DNA from: JBJXGC01 sp046154545
Lineage (GTDB): Bacteria > Chloroflexota > Dehalococcoidia > Tepidiformales > Tepidiformaceae
Direction: 5' to 3'
Assembly: GCA_046154545.1 (NCBI GenBank)
Contig: JBJXGC010000025.1
Coordinates: 1-37,509 of the forward strand
Length of the DNA stretch: 37,509 bases
Numbering within the stretch: the stretch's first letter is position 1; every line of letters starts with the position of its first letter. Shown in pieces: positions 32,300 through 37,509 of the stretch. A program made the translations under genes and the position numbers. Under the pieces are notes generated by a model that was given only the letters and a program-made list of their open reading frames with translations, was not told the DNA's origin and made no database searches.

Positions 32300-33505
32300 T
32301 CAGTGCGCCAGGTACGCGACGGCGCCCGAGCGGCACGCCCGTTCGATCGCGTCAGGGTCGTAGCCGAGCTCCCCGAGGATCTCGATCGTGTGCTCGCCAA
32401 GTAGCGGCGGCGGGCGGCGGCTTTTTTCCCAGCGCTGGTTCTTCCGCCCCTCCGGGTAGAACGAAGCGGCGCTGTCTACGGTCGCGAACCTCCCGTTCAT
32501 CGCTTGTTCCATTTCGATCCGCATCCCGGCGTGCTGGACGGCCGGGTCTTCGAACACCTGCCGCATGTCGTACACCGGGCCGCAGAGAAGGTCGGCATCC
32601 TGCAGCTTCGAGACGAGCTGGTCCGTGCTGAACTGACGCGTCGCCCCTGAGATCTCTTTCTTCAGCTGCTGACGCTGGTCGAGGCGTGTCTGGATGTCAA
32701 GCAGTTCCTCACGCGCCGCCAGTTCGTCGAGGCCGAGAAGAGTGCAGAGCTTCACCCACTCGCCGGCCGCGCCGATCGCGATCCAGCCGTCGTTCGTCGG
32801 GAATACGTCGTATGGGAACGTCTGGAACCAGGCGCTGCCGTGCCGTCCGGGCACCTTCCCCGTGTTGAGGAACGATGTCGCCTCGATCGTGCAGGCGGAG
32901 AGCGTGCTGCTCAGCAGGCTAACGTCGATCGAGTTGAACCCGTCATGACCGTTGCTCCGGCCGAGCAGCCCCACCAGCACCCCGATGCACGCGTTCAAGC
33001 CCGTGAGCACGTCCGAAACGGGCGCTCCGGCGGGCGTTGGTGGTCCATCTTCTTCGCCCGTGAGGCTCGCGAGGCCACTGATCGTCTGGCCTATCAGGTC
33101 GAGCGCCTTGCGGTCGCGATACGGCCCCTCCTGCCCGTAACCGGAGATCGCGCAGACGAGTAGCCGCGGGTTCAGCTCCTTCAGCCGTGCTTCGCCAAAC
33201 CCGAGACGCTCCATCACGCCCGCTCGGAAGTTCTCGACGAGCACGTCCGCACGCTTCACCAGCCGTTCGAGGACCTCCTTGCCGTCCTCCGTCCGGAGAT
33301 CGACCACGATGCTGCGCTTGTTGCGATTGACCGCGAGGAAATACGTCGAGGCATCGCCAACCCGCGAGAGGCCGGCTACCCGGCCGACGTCACCGGTTGG
33401 CGGCTCCACCTTGATCACGTCCGCGCCGAAGTCGCCGAGCATCTGCGTACAGTACGGTCCCGCTACCGCCCGCGAGAGGTCCAGCACATGGATGTTTCGC
33501 AGCAT
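32300..33505 (-). CDS. CaiB/BaiF family III CoA-transferase inside importer 3 operon
   Basis: 401 residues: LDLSRAVAGPYCTQMLGDFGADVIKVE, NRNKRSIVVDLRTEDG (60-75), VENFRAGVMERLGFG, SGYGQEGPYRDR, and Asp165 in APVSDVLTGL at the catalytic position. PPPLLGEHTIEIL is the usual C-terminal motif. It has no Asp-less partner and probably acts as the normal interlocked homodimer. It starts 10 bases after the binding-protein stop and ends seven bases before the DppB-like start, so it is embedded in the transport operon. This ties CoA activation to uptake of the same compound, an inference from gene order. Confidence 0.93.
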   Translation of the reverse strand: MLRNIHVLDLSRAVAGPYCTQMLGDFGADVIKVEPPTGDVGRVAGLSRVGDASTYFLAVNRNKRSIVVDLRTEDGKEVLERLVKRADVLVENFRAGVMERLGFGEARLKELNPRLLVCAISGYGQEGPYRDRKALDLIGQTISGLASLTGEEDGPPTPAGAPVSDVLTGLNACIGVLVGLLGRSNGHDGFNSIDVSLLSSTLSACTIEATSFLNTGKVPGRHGSAWFQTFPYDVFPTNDGWIAIGAAGEWVKLCTLLGLDELAAREELLDIQTRLDQRQQLKKEISGATRQFSTDQLVSKLQDADLLCGPVYDMRQVFEDPAVQHAGMRIEMEQAMNGRFATVDSAASFYPEGRKNQRWEKSRRPPPLLGEHTIEILGELGYDPDAIERACRSGAVAYLAH

Positions 33506-33515
33506 CGATCCCGCC

Positions 33516-35180
33516 TCAGGACTTCATCGAGACGTCGCCCTGGCCAAGGTGCGGCTTACCATCTCCGAAGACATCGAGCACCACCTTGTCCGAATGCACG
33601 ACGAGCGTCTTGTTGAACGCGACGGCGATGCCGTACGCCTTCTCCATCGCGATCCGGTCCACCTCACGGTAGAGCGCAATCCGCTGCTTGTCGTCGTACT
33701 GGGCACGGGCCGCCGCCAGCTTGCTGTCGATGTCCGCGTCCTTCACCTGGGTGCCCGCCTTGCCGTAGGTGCCTTCGCCTCCGAAGAGGAAGCTGAGCGT
33801 CTGCCACGCGTCGATCCGGCCGCTGAACCCGGCGATGAAGCTGTCGCCCTTCTGTTCCTGGATGAACTTATTGAAGTAGTCGGGCGCCGGGAGCTGCGTG
33901 ATCTCGGCCGTGATCCCGATCGCTTTGAGCTGGGCCTGGACCACTTCGCCAACACGGATCGCTTCCGGTGAGTTCTGGACCGTCATGCTGAAGGTGAATC
34001 CGGAGGTCAGTCCGCCCGCCGCGAGCGCGTCCTGCGCCTTCTTCGGGTCGTACTGGATCCCCTTGGCCTCCCTGTCGAACTCACCGTTGCCGGGGCCCAT
34101 GAATGAGGTGCCCGGCGACGAGAGGTCGTTATAGATCCCCTTGCAGATCGCGGCCCGGTCGATCCCGTACGCCACCGCCCGCCGGGCATGCTCATTATTG
34201 AAGGGGGGCCGGTTCGAATTGAGGTAGATCATCGGCACTACCGCCACGCCTTCGCGCTCGGCCATGACGAAGCCCTTCTGGTCCTTGAACGACGGATACG
34301 AGCGCGCTGGGATGTTCCAGAAAAGGTTGATCTCGCCCGACTTCAGGCCGTTCACGGCCGTGTTCTCGTCCGGCACCGCCAGGAACCGGATCTCGTCGAT
34401 GTAGGGGAGGTCCTTTTGCCAGTAGCTCGCGTTCCGCACGACGACCACCCGGTTGTCGAGGATTCGTTCCTTGAACGTGAAGGCGCCCGTCCCGACCGGA
34501 TTGTTGATGATCTCCTTGCCGAATTTTTCGATCGAAGCCGGCGAAATCATCATCCCCGGCCGGTCGCCCCAGATCCGCGCGAGCGGCGCGTAGGGCCCGC
34601 TCAGCTTGTAGGTGGCCGTGTATTCGTCGGGGGTCTCGACCGCGGTGATCGGCGCCAGGTCCGTCCGCACGTTGGACGTGATGTCCTTGTTGGTGCCCCA
34701 CTCCCAGTTGCGCTTCACCGCCGCCGCAGTGAACGGCGTGCCATCGTGGAACGTCACCCCCTTGCGCAGCTTGAAGGTGAACGTCAGGGGGTCCGGCGTC
34801 TCCCAGCTCTCGGCCAGTGAGCGGCCCTTCTGCAGCTGAAAGTCTTTGTCGTACGAGATCAGGTTGTCGAACACCGTCCAGAGGAACTGGTGGTCGGTGC
34901 CCCCCACGCCCTGCACCGGCTCGAGCCCGCTGAAGTTGCCGGCAATCCGGTGGAGGATCGTCCCGCCCTTCGCCCGGGCGGCGGTTGCGGCCGCGCTCGC
35001 CGCGGCTGTGCCACCGGCCGTGGCGGAGCCGCTCGGCGCCGTGGCCGTTGTGTTCCCCTCGTCGTCATCGCCGCAGCCAACGGCGGCCAGGGCCGCCAGG
35101 CCGCCGCCCGTCGCGGTCAGCGTCCCCAGGAAGCGTCGCCGCGAGAGCGACGACCCGCGGGTCCAGTAGTTGTCACGCAT
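33516..35180 (-). CDS. ABC importer substrate-binding lipoprotein, family 5 (importer 3)
   Basis: About 554 residues. SRRRFLGTL is a Tat motif and LAAVGC (Cys36) a lipobox, followed by GDDDEGN and an Ala/Thr/Gly linker. SBP_bac_5 motifs: LRKGVTFHDGTPFTAAAVKRN, GTGAFTFKERILDNRVVVV and AVAYGIDRAAICKGIY. ATG 35180 has GGAGGG upstream; an in-frame ATG at 35195 overlaps that site. The N-terminal RDNYW again matches the other two binding proteins. First gene of the importer 3 operon, divergent from a TetR gene that probably controls it. Confidence 0.94.
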   Translation of the reverse strand: MRDNYWTRGSSLSRRRFLGTLTATGGGLAALAAVGCGDDDEGNTTATAPSGSATAGGTAAASAAATAARAKGGTILHRIAGNFSGLEPVQGVGGTDHQFLWTVFDNLISYDKDFQLQKGRSLAESWETPDPLTFTFKLRKGVTFHDGTPFTAAAVKRNWEWGTNKDITSNVRTDLAPITAVETPDEYTATYKLSGPYAPLARIWGDRPGMMISPASIEKFGKEIINNPVGTGAFTFKERILDNRVVVVRNASYWQKDLPYIDEIRFLAVPDENTAVNGLKSGEINLFWNIPARSYPSFKDQKGFVMAEREGVAVVPMIYLNSNRPPFNNEHARRAVAYGIDRAAICKGIYNDLSSPGTSFMGPGNGEFDREAKGIQYDPKKAQDALAAGGLTSGFTFSMTVQNSPEAIRVGEVVQAQLKAIGITAEITQLPAPDYFNKFIQEQKGDSFIAGFSGRIDAWQTLSFLFGGEGTYGKAGTQVKDADIDSKLAAARAQYDDKQRIALYREVDRIAMEKAYGIAVAFNKTLVVHSDKVVLDVFGDGKPHLGQGDVSMKS

Positions 35181-35229
35181 GTAAAGTCCCTCCATGGCCC
35201 GCCGGTTCGCGGCGCCAAGTTCCCCGGGA

Positions 35230-35259
35230 ATCTTGTGCGCGCGGATCGCACCATGTCAA
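35230..35259 (-). promoter_or_regulatory. Candidate promoter for importer 3 operon
   Basis: On the minus strand a perfect TTGACA (35259-35254), 18 bases, CAAGAT (35235-35230). The -35 overlaps the left arm of the inverted repeat described next. Confidence 0.4.
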
Positions 35260-35292
35260 ACGAACGTTCGGCCGAATCCAAGCGGTCGTTTG
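35257..35292. promoter_or_regulatory. Candidate TetR operator between divergent genes
   Basis: CAAACGA (35257-35263) and TCGTTTG (35286-35292) form an inverted repeat 22 bases apart, and CGAACGTTCG (35261-35270) is a perfect 10-base palindrome. Both candidate -35 boxes touch the arms. A TetR dimer bound here would block the importer 3 operon and the TetR gene at once. Confidence 0.5.
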
Positions 35293-35318
35293 TTTGCACT
35301 ACCCGCCACACCTAGACT
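35290..35318 (+). promoter_or_regulatory. Candidate promoter for the TetR gene, possibly leaderless
   Basis: TTGTTT (35290-35295), 17 bases, TAGACT (35313-35318). A transcript from this -10 would begin at about 35325, next to the ATG at 35326, and no Shine-Dalgarno is visible. Confidence 0.4.
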
Positions 35319-35325
35319 TCTACTC

Positions 35326-35973
35326 ATGCGACTCGCCCGCCGCGTGCCCGTCTCACCCTCCCGCGAAGACCAGATCCTCGCCGCCGCCCTCGAGCTCTTC
35401 TTCACCCGCGGATACCACGCATGCTCACTCCGCGATCTCGCCGGCGTCCTCGAAATGAACGTCGCGACGCTCTACCACTACTTCGAGAGCAAGGACCAGA
35501 TCCTTTTCCGCCTGCAGCACGATGGCATGGACATCCTCATGAACCGGGTGACCGAAGCGCTCAACGCAGCCGCGGCGGACGACCACGCCGGCCGCATGAG
35601 CGCCCTCTGCCGGGCGCACTTCGCCTATCACACCGAACACACCTGGAGCGCACGTCTCCACGTCGCCGAGTTCCGCTCGCTCGAACCGGCCTCTCGCGAA
35701 GTCATCCGCGATCAGATGAAACGCTACGAACGGGTCTTCATCGATGTCGTCGAAGCGGGCGTGGAGGCTGGCGTCTTCGCCCCGCACGCCACCAAAATCA
35801 CGGCCTTCACGGTGATGGGCGCCGGTGCGCACATCAGTAACTGGTACCGCGCGGATGGCGCTCTCAGCGCTGCCGAGATCGTGGACGAAGCTGTCGAGTT
35901 CGTGATGGACGGCCTCCTCGCCCGGCGCCGAACGCGCTCAAGACCAACACCAACGGCCATGGAGCCTGCCTGA
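35326..35973 (+). CDS. TetR/AcrR-family transcriptional regulator
   Basis: About 215 residues. The N-terminal helix-turn-helix spans roughly 14-60 (ILAAALELFFTRGYHACSLRDLAG, then ATLYHYFESKDQIL, close to the TetR consensus). The all-alpha C-terminal ligand domain holds HAGRMSALCRAHFAYHTEH and FIDVVEAGVEAGVF. The ATG at 35326 starts just before the DNA-binding domain; an open frame to 35194 adds unrelated sequence. Its stop overlaps the next ATG (TGATG), so it is co-translated with a carboxyltransferase. TetR proteins of fatty-acid and steroid pathways often respond to acyl-CoAs, so an acyl-CoA effector would fit, but this is inference. It is the only intact regulator in the window. Confidence 0.92.
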   Translation: MRLARRVPVSPSREDQILAAALELFFTRGYHACSLRDLAGVLEMNVATLYHYFESKDQILFRLQHDGMDILMNRVTEALNAAAADDHAGRMSALCRAHFAYHTEHTWSARLHVAEFRSLEPASREVIRDQMKRYERVFIDVVEAGVEAGVFAPHATKITAFTVMGAGAHISNWYRADGALSAAEIVDEAVEFVMDGLLARRRTRSRPTPTAMEPA

Positions 35974-37509
35974 TGTCATGGGAACCCGAAGTTAACGAGA
36001 TTGCGCTGCGGCGCCAGTTCGCCCTCCAAATGGGCGGCCCAGAGCGCGTCAAGCGCCAGCACGACAGCGGCAAGCTCACAATCCGCGAGCGGATCCACGC
36101 CCTCGTCGATCCCGGCACCTTCGAAGAGATCGGCGGCCTCGCCGGCGTCGGTACCTACACGGACGGCCAGATCACCGGCTTCCTGCCGGCGCCGTTCGTC
36201 GGCGGCGTGGCGAAGGTCGATGGCCGCCAGGTGGCCGTTGGCGGCGAGGACTTCACCGTCCGCGGCGGCTCCGCCTCGATGCCGATGGAGCGCTCCAAGG
36301 GCACCTTCCTCGAACGCCTTGCCCACGAATGGCGCCTCCCACTCTTCCTCTTTCTCGATGGGGCCGGCGCCAACGTCGAGGCGGTCGGCGACCTCGGCCA
36401 TACCTACCTTCCCAGCTCGCACAACGTCTTCGCACCCATGGTCGAAGCCGGCGTCGAGGTACCGGTCATGGGCGCCGTTGTCGGTTCAATCGCTGGCGCC
36501 GTCGCCGCCCGGGCGATGCTCTGCCACTTCACCGTGATGAGCGAACCTGCCGGCGCCCTCTTCGCTGCCGGACCGCCCGTCGTGAAGCGCGCCATCGGGG
36601 CCGTCGTCACAAAGGCCGAGCTTGGCGGCGTAAAGGTCCACGTCCAGACGTCCGGCGCGGTCGATAACGCCGCGCTCGACGAAAACGATGTCATCAAGCA
36701 GCTCAAGAAGTTCTTCAGCTACCTGCCCTCCACGGTCCACGAACTTCCGACCGTCCTGCCCTGCGATGACCCGCCAGATCGGCGCGAGGAGTCGCTGCTC
36801 ACGCTCGTCCCCCGCACCCGAACGCGCCCGTACAACATGCGCAAGGTCATTGAGGCGGTCTGCGACAACGGCGACTACTTCGAGATCCAGCCCCAGTACG
36901 GCACCTCCGTTATCGTCGTCCTTACTCGCATCAACGGCATGCCGGTCGGCCTGATCGCAAACAACCCGATGATGATGGGCGGCGCCCTCACCGCAGGTGC
37001 GAGCGACAAGCAGGGCCACTTCAGCGAGCTCTGCGACCACTTCCACATCCCGATCGTCTATCTCGCCGACGTCCCCGGCTTCATGATTGGTCCGCAAGCC
37101 GAACAGGCCGGGACGCTCCGCCACGGGATGCGCGCATTCTGGGCGAGCATCAATATGACCGTCCCGGTGCTGACCGTGGTTACGCGCAAGAACTATGGCA
37201 TGGCGGGTCACATCACGGGCCGTGCCAACAAGCTCAATTACCGCCTCGGCTGGCCGAGCGGCGAATGGGGCTCGATCCCGATCGAGGGCGGCGTGGACGC
37301 TGCCTTCCGCCGCGAGATTGAGACCGCCGAAGACCCGGCGAAGCGCCGCGCCGAGATCGAAGCTCGCCTCCAGCAGTTCCGAAGCGTGTTTGGGACCGCC
37401 GAAGCGTTCGGCGTGGAGGACCTGATCGACCCCCGGGACACACGCCGCTACATCGCGAAATGGCTCGAGATCGCTTACCGCCAGCTCCCCCTTGAGCTCG
37501 GGATCAAGA
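35973..37509 (+). CDS. Acyl-CoA carboxylase carboxyltransferase subunit, type I (3' end outside window)
   Basis: The frame is open from ATG 35973 to the window edge, 512 residues, and appears to lack only the last few codons. MSWEPEVNEIALRRQFALQMGG, LTIRERIHALVDPGTFEEIG, VGGEDFTVRGG, FLDGAGANVEA and GPPVVKRAIG mark the N-domain. PYNMRKVIEAVCDNGDYFEI, YLADVPGFMIGPQAEQ, GMAGHITG and IDPRDTRRYIAKW mark the C-domain. It overlaps the TetR stop by one base and is therefore probably under the same control as importer 3. Sequence style is closest to the type I copies at 12892-14490 and 26677-28212. Confidence 0.93.
   Translation, partial: MSWEPEVNEIALRRQFALQMGGPERVKRQHDSGKLTIRERIHALVDPGTFEEIGGLAGVGTYTDGQITGFLPAPFVGGVAKVDGRQVAVGGEDFTVRGGSASMPMERSKGTFLERLAHEWRLPLFLFLDGAGANVEAVGDLGHTYLPSSHNVFAPMVEAGVEVPVMGAVVGSIAGAVAARAMLCHFTVMSEPAGALFAAGPPVVKRAIGAVVTKAELGGVKVHVQTSGAVDNAALDENDVIKQLKKFFSYLPSTVHELPTVLPCDDPPDRREESLLTLVPRTRTRPYNMRKVIEAVCDNGDYFEIQPQYGTSVIVVLTRINGMPVGLIANNPMMMGGALTAGASDKQGHFSELCDHFHIPIVYLADVPGFMIGPQAEQAGTLRHGMRAFWASINMTVPVLTVVTRKNYGMAGHITGRANKLNYRLGWPSGEWGSIPIEGGVDAAFRREIETAEDPAKRRAEIEARLQQFRSVFGTAEAFGVEDLIDPRDTRRYIAKWLEIAYRQLPLELGIK

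Noticed and set aside
1..37509. tRNA, rRNA, CRISPR or riboswitch
   Set aside because: No cloverleaf, repeat-spacer series or known leader motif was recognised on reading both strands; short RNAs could still be missed by eye.

Overview
The window is GC-rich and densely coding. It looks like an accessory catabolic island from a Chloroflexota-type bacterium, perhaps Dehalococcoidia-like. The phylum is my inference, not proven: it rests on three twin-arginine lipoprotein substrate-binding proteins with an Asp-rich stretch right after the lipobox Cys, frequent GTG/TTG starts, and the expansion of CaiB/BaiF CoA-transferases. No tRNA, rRNA or CRISPR array is visible.

Layout. 1-75: tail of an IS3/IS481-type transposase. 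358-1698 (+): VOC protein and short-chain dehydrogenase. 1867-3175 (-): broken GAF/receiver/class III cyclase gene. 9624-3218 (-): first transport operon, with binding protein, two permeases, two tandem CaiB-type subunits and a small biotin carrier. 9736-10953 (+): a CaiB enzyme converging on a minus-strand operon (14490-10950) of carboxyltransferase, two MaoC-like hot-dog proteins and a CaiB-like subunit. 14780-16105 (+): biotin carboxylase. 18540-16209 (-): another CaiB pair. 18803-20269 (+): carboxyltransferase. 23995-20333 (-): second importer. 24213-28212 (+): a double-length CaiB-CaiB fusion and a carboxyltransferase. 29786-28257 (-): carboxyltransferase. 30010-30393 (+): NTF2/SnoaL-like protein. 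35180-30461 (-): third importer, with a CaiB gene between the binding protein and the permeases. 35326-end (+): TetR regulator overlapping a carboxyltransferase that runs off the window.

How it may work. One theme recurs: a family-5 ABC importer with no ATPase gene, a family III CoA-transferase and a biotin-dependent carboxyltransferase. In all there are three importers, eight CaiB-type domains (seven polypeptides), five carboxyltransferases, one biotin carboxylase and one biotin carrier. The simplest reading is that organic acids are imported, activated by CoA transfer, and carboxylated by interchangeable carboxyltransferases fed by one shared biotin carboxylase/carrier. MaoC-like and SDR proteins could handle downstream hydration or oxidation. 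Four CaiB-type domains lack the catalytic Asp, and each sits beside, or is fused to, a domain that keeps it. This suggests heterodimeric (or fused pseudo-dimeric) CoA-transferases with one catalytic half. Substrates cannot be read from the sequence.
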